35,159 nt of DNA, from the NCBI GenBank assembly GCA_021323475.1, contig JAJQJM010000011.1:1-35159 (forward strand), written 5' to 3'. Below, piece after piece: positions 19,681 through 27,692 of the stretch. Origin of the DNA: Vampirovibrio sp. (lineage in GTDB: Bacteria > Cyanobacteriota > Vampirovibrionia > Vampirovibrionales > Vampirovibrionaceae). The notes beneath the pieces are model-generated. The model saw nothing but the letters and a program-made list of their open reading frames with translations. It was not told where the DNA came from and did not search any database. A program made the position numbers and the translations under genes. Numbering within the stretch: position 1 is the first letter of the stretch; the number at the start of each line of letters is the position of its first letter.

Positions 19681-20999
19681 TTCTTTCCAAAAGAGGCGGA
19701 AAATTGGCGCAACGCCTGGCTTCCGGTCTCGGGCTAGTTTTGTTGTTGCCCGCATTATTGGGGTTCAGCGCCTGCACACCTCAAACACCACAACAGACGC
19801 ATCACATTACGCTGGAATTCTGGACGCTGCAACTGGATACCTTTAAAAGCACGTTGGAGCCCATGTTTCTGGCCTATGAGCGGGAGCATCCCAACGTGCG
19901 TATTAAATGGGTGGACGTGCCGTTTTCAGAAGGCCCCAAGCGCACCCTGACCGCCATGATGAGCGGCCATACCCCGGACGTGATTAACCTGAACCCGGAT
20001 TTTTCCGCCGTGCTGGCCAACCGAAACGCGTTGGTGGATATGAACACCGCCCTGCCGGAACAGGTGAAAGCCAGCTACCTGCCCGTTGCCTGGCAGGCCG
20101 CCACGCTCAATCAACCAGGTGGAAAACAACTGACCTTTGGCCTGCCCTGGTACGTCACTTCCAGCGTGACCATTTACAACAAGGCAATATTAAAGAAGGC
20201 CGGATTAACCGCACCTCCGGCCACATTTGAAGAGTTGCCCGCCTTTATGGAAGCCATTCGCAAACAGACCGGCGCCTACGGCATGATGCCGGTCATAGCC
20301 GAGCGGGGGAACTTCCTGAAAGAACTCCAAAAAATCGGAGTCACCCTCTACGATCCGCAAGGTCGGGCGGTTTTTGCCACCGATAAAGCGATGGAGCACC
20401 TGGCCTATTTTGTGGAAATGTACAAGGAAGGCTGGATTCCGGCGGAAGCGATTACGGAAAGCCACCAGGCCGCCGTAGGGCGTTTTCAGGCGGGAACGCT
20501 GGCCTCGCTGCTGATTGGGCCGAATTTCCTGAAAATCGTGAAAGAAAACGCACCGGATATTTATGAACATACCGGCGTGGCGCCGCAATTCCCGGAAAAT
20601 TCCCAAATGAAGGATTTTGCGCTGATGGTGGTGGTGGTGCCGGTAAAAAGCGCCCACCCCAAGGAAGCCGCCGATTTCGCCGCGTTTATGACCAATGCCG
20701 AAAATCAGTTGGCGCTCGCCAAGGCGGCCCCGGTGCTGCCGTCGGTCAGCGAGGCGCTGGCGAATCCATACTTCAGCGAAACCCAATCGGACGACCTGAT
20801 GGCCCAGGGGCGCAGTATTAGCGCCCGGCAACTGCTGAAGGCCACTGCCGCCTACCAGATTAAGCCCAATCAGAACGCGATCAACGATATTATCGACCAT
20901 TACGTGCAACTGGCCATGCTGGGAAAAATCACGCCCGCTGATGCGTTGCGGCAAGCCCAAACCGAAATTAATGCTACACTGGAAGTGGTGGGTTCATAA
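19677..20999 (+). CDS. ABC transporter solute-binding lipoprotein (family 1, sugar type)
   Basis: A 440-residue extracytoplasmic substrate-binding protein. The N-terminus is charged (KRGGK) then hydrophobic, ending in a lipobox-like GFSAC with lipidated C33. The mature part follows SBP_bac_1 topology: ITLEFWTLQLD, YEREHPNVRIKWVDVPFSEG, MMSGHTPDVINLNPDFSAVLA, then the hinge segment LPWYVTSSVTIYNKAILKKAGL and a late VVVVPVKSAHPKEAADFAAFM. The family takes up maltose-like sugars, oligosaccharides or glycerol-3-phosphate; the ligand cannot be read. No permease or ATPase gene is adjacent, so it is an orphan that must use subunits from elsewhere. Four-base overlap with the upstream gene. Confidence 0.9.
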   Translation: MILSKRGGKLAQRLASGLGLVLLLPALLGFSACTPQTPQQTHHITLEFWTLQLDTFKSTLEPMFLAYEREHPNVRIKWVDVPFSEGPKRTLTAMMSGHTPDVINLNPDFSAVLANRNALVDMNTALPEQVKASYLPVAWQAATLNQPGGKQLTFGLPWYVTSSVTIYNKAILKKAGLTAPPATFEELPAFMEAIRKQTGAYGMMPVIAERGNFLKELQKIGVTLYDPQGRAVFATDKAMEHLAYFVEMYKEGWIPAEAITESHQAAVGRFQAGTLASLLIGPNFLKIVKENAPDIYEHTGVAPQFPENSQMKDFALMVVVVPVKSAHPKEAADFAAFMTNAENQLALAKAAPVLPSVSEALANPYFSETQSDDLMAQGRSISARQLLKATAAYQIKPNQNAINDIIDHYVQLAMLGKITPADALRQAQTEINATLEVVGS

Positions 21000-21011
21000 G
21001 GAAACAAGCGC

Positions 21012-22475
21012 GTGTCGGTTCATCACCAGCCATCCCCGGAAAAGTCCGTTCAAAAGCCGGTATCCACGGCCGAGCCGTTTATTTTGCAAGGCAGCGATCG
21101 GTTCGGTAAAACCGGAAGCATTCTGCAGATTTATTATCCGGCGGATCACGCCACCCAAATCGGGGAGTGCCATTGCGCGGAGCCTTTGCACATCGAATTA
21201 ATCGAGCGGGCGGCGGAGCAAGGATTTCAGCATTTCCGCCACAGCAAGCCCGCCGAGCGCGCCGCTATTTTAGCGCGACTAGCCGATTTAATGGCCGCCC
21301 ACCACGAAAAATTGGCGATTTTAATTACCCAGGAATGCGGCAAACCGATTAAATTGGCTCGCAACGAGGTGGAGCGGGCCATCAGCGTCTGCCGAGGCTA
21401 TGCGGTGGAAGCCGATCGCAGCGCCAGCGCCATTTATTACGCGGACGGGCGGGAAGGCCGTATCAGCCGGTTTCCGGTAGGGCCGGTATTGGCCATTACG
21501 CCCTATAACTTTCCGCTGAATTTAGTGGTCCACAAACTGGCCCCGGCCATTGCGGCAGGTTGCTCCATCACCATTAAGCCCGCGCCTAAAACGCCGCTCA
21601 CTGCGCTATTTTTAGGTAAATTGGCCATTGAGGCCGGTTACGAGGCCATCAGCGTGATTCCCACCGGCAACGAGGTGGCTGAAGCCTTGGTGCATTCCGA
21701 GGCGTTCGCCAAGTTATCATTTACCGGCAGCGCTAAAGTGGGCTGGCATTTGCACTCCATCGCCGGACGAAAATCCGTCACGCTGGAACTCGGCGGAAAC
21801 GCGGCCTTGATTGTGGATGATTTGAGCGAACCGGTGGAAGCCATCGCCCAGCGGGCCGCCTTCGGGGCGTTCGCCTATTCCGGGCAAATCTGCATTTCCG
21901 TTCAGCGACTGTTGATTAACGAGCGGATTAAAGACACCTTTATGCCGGCCTTTGTGGCCGCCACCCGCGCCATGAAAGTGGGTGACCCCATGAAACCGGA
22001 CACCGATATGGGCCCCATGATAAGCATTGAGGACGTGCAGCGTACCCGCGCCCTGATTAAGGACGCGCTGCGGGCCGGGGCCAACGTGGTGTATGGCGGC
22101 AACACTTTTAACGCCCTTACCATGAACCCCACCATTCTGGACCGCACCACGCCGGACATGGCCGTGAACGCGGAGGAAGCGTTTGCCCCACTGGTGACGG
22201 TAGCCACCTACAGAGACTTTGAAGAGGCTCTGGCCGTGGTGAACCAATCCCGTTACGGACTACAAGCGGGGCTGTATACCAGTGATTTCGCCAAGGCAGA
22301 ACGAGCCTATCAGCAGCTGGATGTGGGCGGCGTGATTCTGAACGATATTCCCACCGTCCGGGCGGATTTGCTGCCCTATGGCGGCATCAAGGACTCCGGC
22401 ATGGGCCGGGAGGGTATTCTGAGCGGGATTGATGAATACAGCTATTTGAAAACGTTCATTCGCAAATCGGTTTAA
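21012..22475 (+). CDS. NAD(P)-dependent aldehyde dehydrogenase
   Basis: Aldehyde dehydrogenase superfamily, 487 residues, oxidising an aldehyde to an acid with NAD(P). The starting codon is GTG (21012) with AAGGAA eight bases before it. Visible functional residues are N166 (TPYNFPLN), the cofactor-site K189 (IKPAPKTP), general base E259 (LELGGNA) and nucleophile C294 (SGQICISVQR). The glycine-rich FTGSAKVGW is at about 238-245. The sequence style (PVGPVLAITPYNFPLNLVVHK) resembles the lactaldehyde/glyceraldehyde-3-phosphate-type group, but the substrate is not certain. Gap of 12 bases after the lipoprotein gene suggests an operon. The stop codon lies inside the outer arm of the nested stem structure at 22473-22573. 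Confidence 0.92.
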   Translation: MSVHHQPSPEKSVQKPVSTAEPFILQGSDRFGKTGSILQIYYPADHATQIGECHCAEPLHIELIERAAEQGFQHFRHSKPAERAAILARLADLMAAHHEKLAILITQECGKPIKLARNEVERAISVCRGYAVEADRSASAIYYADGREGRISRFPVGPVLAITPYNFPLNLVVHKLAPAIAAGCSITIKPAPKTPLTALFLGKLAIEAGYEAISVIPTGNEVAEALVHSEAFAKLSFTGSAKVGWHLHSIAGRKSVTLELGGNAALIVDDLSEPVEAIAQRAAFGAFAYSGQICISVQRLLINERIKDTFMPAFVAATRAMKVGDPMKPDTDMGPMISIEDVQRTRALIKDALRAGANVVYGGNTFNALTMNPTILDRTTPDMAVNAEEAFAPLVTVATYRDFEEALAVVNQSRYGLQAGLYTSDFAKAERAYQQLDVGGVILNDIPTVRADLLPYGGIKDSGMGREGILSGIDEYSYLKTFIRKSV

Positions 22476-22573
22476 AGCCCTTTTTCGCGAACACCCAGTG
22501 GCAACAAATTCCAAAAAATTGTTTTTATGCTGATACAAGGGATGATACTGGGTGCATATAACAGCAGGCTTTA
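22473..22573 (+). other. Nested inverted-repeat structure (possible structured RNA or complex terminator)
   Basis: Three nested pairings occur in about 100 bases: TAAAGCC (22473-22479) with GGCTTTA (22567-22573); CACCCAGT (22492-22499) with ACTGGGTG (22547-22554); and an imperfect inner pair AACAAATT (22503-22510) with AATTGTT (22516-22522), which ends in TTTTT. The inner hairpin plus T-run could terminate the aldehyde dehydrogenase transcript. The outer stems are not explained by that. Confidence 0.45.
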
Positions 22574-22624
22574 GGGCTACAACTTTCGTGCGCTCGGCGA
22601 AACGACAACTGAGGGGATCCACGC

Positions 22625-22906
22625 ATGGTTTACGGCAGTGTATTTAACGGGCCAGGGTTTTACCCGCCATTTTACGGTGGAGGCTTTAACGGGTATTTCC
22701 CAAATGCGGCGCCCAACCTGTATCCAAGCACATTTCTGCCACCCGGACCGGCGCTAAGCGGCAGCGCGTTCCCCTATCGACCGTTTACCGGCTTTTTTCC
22801 GGCCAGATACCCGGAAGTGCATGATCATCCGACAGAAAGCACGGATATCGGCCAAAGCGCCAAGGATCATTTTGGTCAAATCGGCGGCTTCTTCACGAAT
22901 TGGTAG
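22625..22906 (+). CDS. Small Tyr/Phe/Pro/Gly-rich protein
   Basis: A 93-residue protein. GAGGGG precedes the ATG by about eight bases, a good ribosome site. The first 70 residues are strongly biased to Gly, Pro, Phe and Tyr (FNGPGFYPPFYGGGFNGYFP, then PYRPFTGFFPARYP). The tail is more ordinary (VHDHPTESTDIGQSAKDHFG). It has no signal peptide, no hydrophobic helix and no cysteine. Aromatic low-complexity proteins of this kind can be structural, surface or phase-separating, but nothing here decides. No homologue is recognised. It converges with the mtn operon. Confidence 0.65.
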   Translation: MVYGSVFNGPGFYPPFYGGGFNGYFPNAAPNLYPSTFLPPGPALSGSAFPYRPFTGFFPARYPEVHDHPTESTDIGQSAKDHFGQIGGFFTNW

Positions 22907-22926
22907 TGGACGTTTAAGCCGTTCTT

Positions 22927-23628
22927 TTAATGCGACGCGGACAACGGTAGTTGAATCGCCTCAAAGCTGGTAATTGCCGGGTATTTTGACCCTGCTACCT
23001 GCCCGTCCCGAAGCAATTGAGTAACCTGCAAGCCTGCTTCAGAGGCGGCATCCAGCTCCGCTTCCACATCGGAGAGAAACAGGATTTCCCCAGGCGCCAG
23101 CGCCAATTGCCGGGCAATTTCCCGGTAAGAATCACTTTCCTTTTTGCCGCCCACGTTGGTGTCAAAGTAATGGGAAAAATAAGGCGTCAAATCACCGGCC
23201 ACGGAATGCCCAAAGAGCAACTTCTGCGCCTGAACCGAGCCGGACGAGTAGATGCCCAGCCCAATGCCCTGCTGCTTCCAGGCTTCAAGCGCTTTGGGCA
23301 CCTCCGGATACACATGCCCATGGTAATGGCCCTGCTCAAACCCGTCTTTCCAGATGAGCCCTTGCAACTGCTTGAGGGCCGTGTGCTTGCGATCGTCCTG
23401 AATCCATTGCAGCAAGGTTTCTACAGCTTCTTCATCGGAAATAGCCCGACCTTGCTCGGTCTGCACCGTATCCCGAACGGATGCCAGCGCGGATTGCACC
23501 TCTATATTCGCGATATTTTTGGCTACATAATCGGCCAAACGCTCGGCGGAATAGGGAAACAGCACCTTGTGGACGAACTGGATATCCGTCGTGGTGCCTT
23601 CAATGTCCAGCAGAATAAAGCGAATCAT
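22927..23628 (-). CDS. mtnC: Enolase-phosphatase E1 (2,3-diketomethylthiopentyl-1-phosphate enolase/phosphatase)
   Basis: HAD-family enzyme of the methionine salvage pathway that converts the diketo-phosphate intermediate to acireductone (aci-reductone 1,2-dihydroxy-3-keto-5-methylthiopentene). The N-terminus MIRFILLDIEGTTTDIQFVH has the E1-type DxEGTT motif (D8, E10). Further HAD motifs are YSSGSVQAQKLLFG and the metal-binding FLSDVEAELDAA. The 233-residue length is normal. It is the last gene of the mtnB-mtnD-mtnC operon, separated from mtnD by six bases. Confidence 0.95.
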   Translation of the reverse strand: MIRFILLDIEGTTTDIQFVHKVLFPYSAERLADYVAKNIANIEVQSALASVRDTVQTEQGRAISDEEAVETLLQWIQDDRKHTALKQLQGLIWKDGFEQGHYHGHVYPEVPKALEAWKQQGIGLGIYSSGSVQAQKLLFGHSVAGDLTPYFSHYFDTNVGGKKESDSYREIARQLALAPGEILFLSDVEAELDAASEAGLQVTQLLRDGQVAGSKYPAITSFEAIQLPLSASH

Positions 23629-23634
23629 CTGTAA

Positions 23635-24171
23635 TTAACCCACCACCGCTTCCTGATACCGGGCATCCACGCCGGAATCAGTGTAATGCGGCGTCCAGCC
23701 GGAGGCATCGGTGAACACCCGGATGGTTTTCACGAAGGCCACCGGCCCCAGATCAAACCAATGCTTGAAATTGGCTGGTACCGACAATAAATCGCCCGCC
23801 ACGCACTTAACGCAGAACACCGGCTCCTCCCCTTCCAGGTTGAACCAGAAGTAGCCTTGCCCGCCCACGAAAAAGCGCACTTCGTCTTCGGTATGGGTAT
23901 GCTCCCGCAGAAATTTAGCCCGAATTTCCGGCAGATTGGGCGTTTCGGGATGGACGGAAATCACATCCGCCGTTTGGTAGCCGTGCTTTGCCATGTAGGG
24001 CTTCAGCACATGGGCGTACGCCTCTAAAATTTCGTCCTGCCCGGCCTCTTTGGAAAATTCATGGGACGCTTCCCACTGCTCGAACAGAATGCCCCGTTGC
24101 GCCAGATACTCGCGAATCTCGGCCGCATTATCCAGCGTAATGTGTTTATCCGGAATAGTCAGGGTAGCCAT
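23635..24171 (-). CDS. mtnD: Acireductone dioxygenase
   Basis: A cupin metalloenzyme that oxidises acireductone to the keto-acid precursor of methionine (Fe form) or to off-pathway products (Ni form). The metal ligands are H91, H93 and E97 in HTHTEDE and H137 in NFKHWFD, in a 178-residue protein of typical size. It overlaps the end of mtnB by 26 bases and is followed by mtnC after six bases. Confidence 0.96.
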   Translation of the reverse strand: MATLTIPDKHITLDNAAEIREYLAQRGILFEQWEASHEFSKEAGQDEILEAYAHVLKPYMAKHGYQTADVISVHPETPNLPEIRAKFLREHTHTEDEVRFFVGGQGYFWFNLEGEEPVFCVKCVAGDLLSVPANFKHWFDLGPVAFVKTIRVFTDASGWTPHYTDSGVDARYQEAVVG

Positions 24172-24823
24172 AGGACCTCAGCTTTAAAATCGCTTCAAAC
24201 AAAAACTCGAAGACTTCCACATGGCGCTTGGCCTGGGCCGTGGTTTCGCCCCAGGTGTATAAGCCATGGCCGGCCAGCATAAAGCCATAAATCGGCGTAT
24301 GCTGGGGCAATTCAGCCTCCACCTGGGCAGAGAGAACCGTCATGTCCTGCGCATTGGGGAAAATCGGCAGCCACACCTGGGTGTCATGCGTTTTAATGCC
24401 TTCAAACCCCTTCAGAATCTCGAAGTTCTTCAGCCACAGACCACCCTGCGATTCATACAGTTTGGACAGCACGGTGCCGTTCACCGAATGGCAATGCAGC
24501 ACCACGTTCGCCTGCGGATACAGCCGGTAGACTACGGAATGCAGCAGGGTTTCCGCGGAAGGGCGAATATGCGCGCGGGCCGGGTCGCTCACTTTGCCGT
24601 CAGCATCCACGGGAATAAAGTCGTTCGCGGTAAAAGTGCCTTTATCCAACCCGGAAATGGAGACCTGAAAGCCATCCGCAACCCCTTCCGCGCCTGCTGC
24701 GGAACGGCACGAAAAATTGGAGCTGGTGGCTGGCGTCCAGCCGTTAGCATGCAGAAAGTGAATCACTTCCGTCAGGCGTTCCAGCGGCAGCGGTTCCGGC
24801 GAATGGATGGGACGAGCGGTCAT
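24146..24823 (-). CDS. mtnB: Methylthioribulose-1-phosphate dehydratase
   Basis: A class II aldolase-fold zinc enzyme that dehydrates 5-methylthioribulose-1-phosphate in methionine salvage. From ATG 24823 it has 225 residues, starting MTARPIHSPEPLPLERLTEV. The zinc histidines are H110 and H112 in VVLHCHSVNG and H186 in LAGHGLYTWG. The frame continues upstream to 24979, but those codons have no homology and a promoter (24855-24883) lies within them, so the shorter form is chosen. No strong ribosome site precedes the ATG. First gene of the mtn operon; no mtnA or mtnK/mtnN is nearby. Confidence 0.94.
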   Translation of the reverse strand: MTARPIHSPEPLPLERLTEVIHFLHANGWTPATSSNFSCRSAAGAEGVADGFQVSISGLDKGTFTANDFIPVDADGKVSDPARAHIRPSAETLLHSVVYRLYPQANVVLHCHSVNGTVLSKLYESQGGLWLKNFEILKGFEGIKTHDTQVWLPIFPNAQDMTVLSAQVEAELPQHTPIYGFMLAGHGLYTWGETTAQAKRHVEVFEFLFEAILKLRSYGYPDYSG

Positions 24824-24854
24824 AAACGGGCACCCAAGGCAATCATGTGCGAAT

Positions 24855-24883
24855 ACTGTAGCAAAGGCGGACATGGCTGTAAA
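24855..24883 (-). promoter_or_regulatory. Candidate promoter of the mtnBDC operon
   Basis: On the minus strand TTTACA (24883-24878), a 17-base spacer and TACAGT (24860-24855) lie 32 bases upstream of the mtnB ATG, with five and four of six consensus matches. The leader would be about 25 bases. A GC-rich inverted repeat, GGGGCG (24947-24952) with CGCCCC (24972-24977), lies upstream. I see no SAM riboswitch. Confidence 0.5.
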
Positions 24884-25113
24884 GTTGACATCGACCCCAG
24901 GAAAAGCCTCTGGTGCAACGCTGCGGAATCCCGTCAGAATGTTCGCGGGGCGGAGACCTTCTATTATTCTTCGCCCCATCAGCGTATTCAGGTTAGCCTG
25001 TTAGCCACACAAGCCCTACACACACGATGAATAGTAATCTCGTTTAATGATTGTTAATATTTTCAATGATCAAAAAGTCGTCATACCCAGCCGCAAATTA
25101 GGGAGTGCTCAAC

Positions 25114-25488
25114 ATGAAACCACTTTCAGCAACATCGCATGGGGTTTTGGATTATCTGGTGGGCATACTGTTAATCGTATCCCCCTGGTTGTTCGGGTTT
25201 AACGATGTAACGACCGCAACCTATACCATGCTCGCAGTGGGCATCATCGTCGTGGCCTTAAGCGCAATGACCAATTATCCGTTGGGACTGGTCAAAGCGG
25301 TTTCTTTCCCCGCACACGGCAAAATAGAAACCGTAGGCGCCCTGTTCCTACTCGCTTCGCCTTGGATAGCCCGGTTTCCCGATGTTGACGTCGCCAGAAA
25401 CCTGGCCATCATCGTTGCGCTCGCATGGCTGGGCGTGGTGGCCCTGACCAATTACTCCGCCTACGAAACCCGAAGGCCGATTCATTAA
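25114..25488 (+). CDS. Small SPW-repeat integral membrane protein
   Basis: A 124-residue protein with two copies of the SPW motif (SPWLFGF at about residues 26-32 and ASPWIARF at about 83-90), as in the SPW repeat family. About four hydrophobic segments fill the protein: LDYLVGILLIV, YTMLAVGIIVVALSAM, GALFLLASPW and LAIIVALAWLGVVALT. ATG 25114 is chosen because GGGAGT lies eight bases before it. The function of the family is not known. The last four bases overlap the stop codon of the convergent C39-like gene in a TTAA shared by both. Confidence 0.88.
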   Translation: MKPLSATSHGVLDYLVGILLIVSPWLFGFNDVTTATYTMLAVGIIVVALSAMTNYPLGLVKAVSFPAHGKIETVGALFLLASPWIARFPDVDVARNLAIIVALAWLGVVALTNYSAYETRRPIH

Positions 25489-26198
25489 TCGGGCTTTGGC
25501 ATTATGGGCTTTAAAACCCGAATCACCGGCTGAAATAGACTTGCCATAGCTTTACGCCCGAAATCGACCACGCGCCTGAAAGGAGAGGCGGCATACCAGT
25601 TCACCAGATTATGCAGCCCATTGGCGAGATAAACGGCAAACGGCACTCTGCCAACCGGCAGGGTGCTGTTCTTATTGCCGACGATTACCAGAAATCGGCT
25701 GATTCCGGTCGGGACGTTGCCGACCTTGATCCGATTCCAATAGGGGAAAAACTGGTCGTAACCCATTTCATAGGTCGCCTTTTTGGCTTCCCGGTAAGCC
25801 GGATTGGTCATCAGCAGCTTTCGTTCGGCAGGAACGGCGCTGTCTTTATAGCCATGCACCACCACGTAATGCAATGGACTGAACCAGCGCTTGGGCTCCG
25901 TATTTTCCAATACAATGAGCAGGTTTCCGCTGTCTAACTGGCGCTTTATCACCTCAAAATCCGCCCCGTTATACAGGGCGGCCTGGAAGCCTTTTGCCCT
26001 GGCAAGCTTTACCAGGGTACCGGGAGCCGTATAGCTATCAAAGGGACGCTTGGCATCCAGTTCCTCACGGGTAATCAGCGGGCACTTTTCCAGGGAGGAT
26101 CTGGTTTCCGCCTGTAAGGCGTTCAGGATCATGGCGAGCGCCGTGGTGCCACAGGCATTCCAGTTACCCGGCCCGTTCCCTTGCCAAATGGGTGTCAT
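25485..26198 (-). CDS. C39-like cysteine peptidase-fold protein
   Basis: From ATG 26198 (GGAG six bases before it) the protein has 237 residues. The papain-like C39_2 features are NWNACGTTALAMIL with the nucleophile C16, LHYVVVHGY with H110, and NPAY with N132 as a possible third active residue. Residues about 190-237 are basic and hydrophobic and may contact membrane. C39 domains cleave leader peptides at double-glycine sites, but stand-alone copies often have other or unknown substrates. The frame stays open to 26375 (TTG) with an Arg/Ser-rich stretch, and a TATAAT box on the minus strand at 26472-26467 would suit the longer form, so the start is not settled. Convergent with the SPW gene. 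Confidence 0.75.
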   Translation of the reverse strand: MTPIWQGNGPGNWNACGTTALAMILNALQAETRSSLEKCPLITREELDAKRPFDSYTAPGTLVKLARAKGFQAALYNGADFEVIKRQLDSGNLLIVLENTEPKRWFSPLHYVVVHGYKDSAVPAERKLLMTNPAYREAKKATYEMGYDQFFPYWNRIKVGNVPTGISRFLVIVGNKNSTLPVGRVPFAVYLANGLHNLVNWYAASPFRRVVDFGRKAMASLFQPVIRVLKPIMPKPD

Positions 26199-26643
26199 GG
26201 GGCGCTCCAGCCGTGCCTTGTCGAATTGCAGAACCGTACCGCGAGCCACCCGCGAGACAGGCAACAAGCTTTTAGAAACCCTTCTAAACGATCGCCCGTA
26301 AACCCTGGACGGGCCTGCAGCAACAAGTGGATAACCACGAAGCCGATCCACGAATGAAACACCTCTACAACTCAATACATGGATTTAACAGCAATGAACG
26401 GAAAAAAGTGCCGGGAAATAGCAGCTCTACCGTGACTTTAAATTACAGCCAACTATCCCAACTGGTATTATACAGTTCCTTTCAAGAAACGAGACGAACG
26501 CCTTAAAGCCTGCTGGTGTTGCCATACAAGCCGAACAGGCCCCAACCATTGGCAGGGCCTGTCCGAGTTCATTTTATTGCCGTGCAAGGAGAAGGCACGA
26601 CAATGCACTGAGTCGTAATCGGGTTTGTTCGTTCAATTGGTAT
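26199..26643. other. Intergenic region between the carbonic anhydrase and the C39-like gene
   Basis: The proximal part may be the N-terminal extension of the C39-like protein. Further along are a perfect 8-base inverted repeat, ACAGGCCC (26535-26542) with GGGCCTGT (26555-26562), and a smaller hairpin, CGTGC (26581-26585) with GCACG (26595-26599). Both lie just downstream of the carbonic anhydrase stop on the minus strand and may end its transcript, although neither has a U-run. Confidence 0.45.
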
Positions 26644-27315
26644 TTAAATAGTCGACAGCACGGGCTGCTGACGGGCTTGCCGGATTTGGCTGCTGTCGGA
26701 TTGCAGCAATTTCACGAACTGCCCTTGTTCAGCGTTGTAGGCATACACCTCGCCCGTCTCGAACTTATACACCCAGGCGTGGAGGTTCAAATCACCTTTA
26801 ACCAGTCGCGAGGCAACTACCGGAATCGTTTTCAGGTTTTCCAACTGCACCAGCACATTCTCTTGAATGGCGACATTCAGCTTTTCCTCTTCCGGCAGGT
26901 CCGCATAATTATCCCGAAGGATACAACGGGTCGCTTCCGCGTGATTGAGCCATTGCGACACCATCGGCATTTCGGTCAGCGCTTCGGGATGGAGCAGCCC
27001 CGTCATCGCTCCGCAATGACTATGCCCACATACAATAATATCCTTGATACCCAGGGCATGTACCGCATACTCAATGGTTGCGCCCTCTCCGCCGTTTGCA
27101 GCCCCATGCGCGGGTATAATGTTTCCGGCATTTCTTAAAATAAAAATTTCACCCGGTTCAGTATTGGTAATCAGGTTCGGGTTAATTCGGGAATCGGAAC
27201 AGGTGATAAACAGGGCATCCGGCGCTTGTCCTGAGCTTAGCCGCTCAAACAGATCCTTTTTAGAGCCGAATACATGTTTTTGGAAGTGATGCAAGCCATG
27301 AACCAGTTTCTGCAT
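26644..27315 (-). CDS. Beta-class carbonic anhydrase, cyanobacterial CcaA-like
   Basis: It interconverts CO2 and bicarbonate in the cytoplasm. From ATG 27315 (AAAGGA eight bases before) it has 223 residues. Zinc and catalytic residues are C39, D41 and R43 in ITCSDSR and H98 and C101 in VCGHSHCGAM. The block RNAGNIIPAHGAANGGEGAT is highly conserved. The N-terminal MQKLVHGLHHFQKHVF and the later QENVLVQLENLKTIPVVASR match what I remember of cyanobacterial CcaA/IcfA. It lacks the long C-terminal extension of carboxysomal forms. The presence of this type without photosynthesis genes nearby suggests a cyanobacterial-phylum relative using CA for general bicarbonate supply. A TGCTTGAAGCA palindrome lies upstream near 27378. 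Confidence 0.93.
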   Translation of the reverse strand: MQKLVHGLHHFQKHVFGSKKDLFERLSSGQAPDALFITCSDSRINPNLITNTEPGEIFILRNAGNIIPAHGAANGGEGATIEYAVHALGIKDIIVCGHSHCGAMTGLLHPEALTEMPMVSQWLNHAEATRCILRDNYADLPEEEKLNVAIQENVLVQLENLKTIPVVASRLVKGDLNLHAWVYKFETGEVYAYNAEQGQFVKLLQSDSSQIRQARQQPVLSTI

Positions 27316-27692
27316 AGTCGTATCCTTTGCACGTTCTGCTGTATAAACACCTGCCTTAGACAAGCATGGTTATTATTGCTTGAAGCAGGCTCTTCGCTTG
27401 AGTGTGCATTGTAACAGAAGGAGCCTGGGGCAAAAACCCGGAAAACGCAATCAACAAAATACTTCATAACGATTACACCCGGAACATAGGTTCCCTGTTG
27501 GCAGGAGGCGCATTTCGTTCGCTGCCTCGCCTGCCCATTAGCTTTTCAACCGCGACCGTATCGAGATTATCAGGCAGGGCCCCCTCAATTCAAGCGTTAT
27601 GCCTAGCATTTAGGCTGAATCAAATTTTTTATACGTTTAAGAGCCGAGGGAGCCGGGCAATTAATGCTTAGCAATCTGCAGGGAGTTATGAG
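27316..27692. other. Divergent spacer between carbonic anhydrase and tad-like genes
   Basis: About 377 bases with no convincing gene. An open frame from 27402 to 27671 has no recognisable content. It contains a small inverted pair GCCTA/TAGGC near 27602 and an AT-rich ATTTTTTATACG stretch near 27628 that could hold a -10 for the TadG-like gene. No clear consensus promoter is seen. Confidence 0.45.

Noticed and set aside
24824-24979. In-frame N-terminal extension of mtnB
   Set aside because: No homology, and the best promoter of the operon lies inside it; MtnB of normal length starts at 24823.
24824-25104. SAM riboswitch before the methionine-salvage operon
   Set aside because: I looked for the S-box core and for a leader of sufficient length. 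Only a GC-rich inverted repeat and a short leader after the promoter are visible.
27402-27671. 89-codon plus-strand frame in the spacer before the TadG-like gene
   Set aside because: No good ribosome site, no domain, mixed composition; treated as chance.
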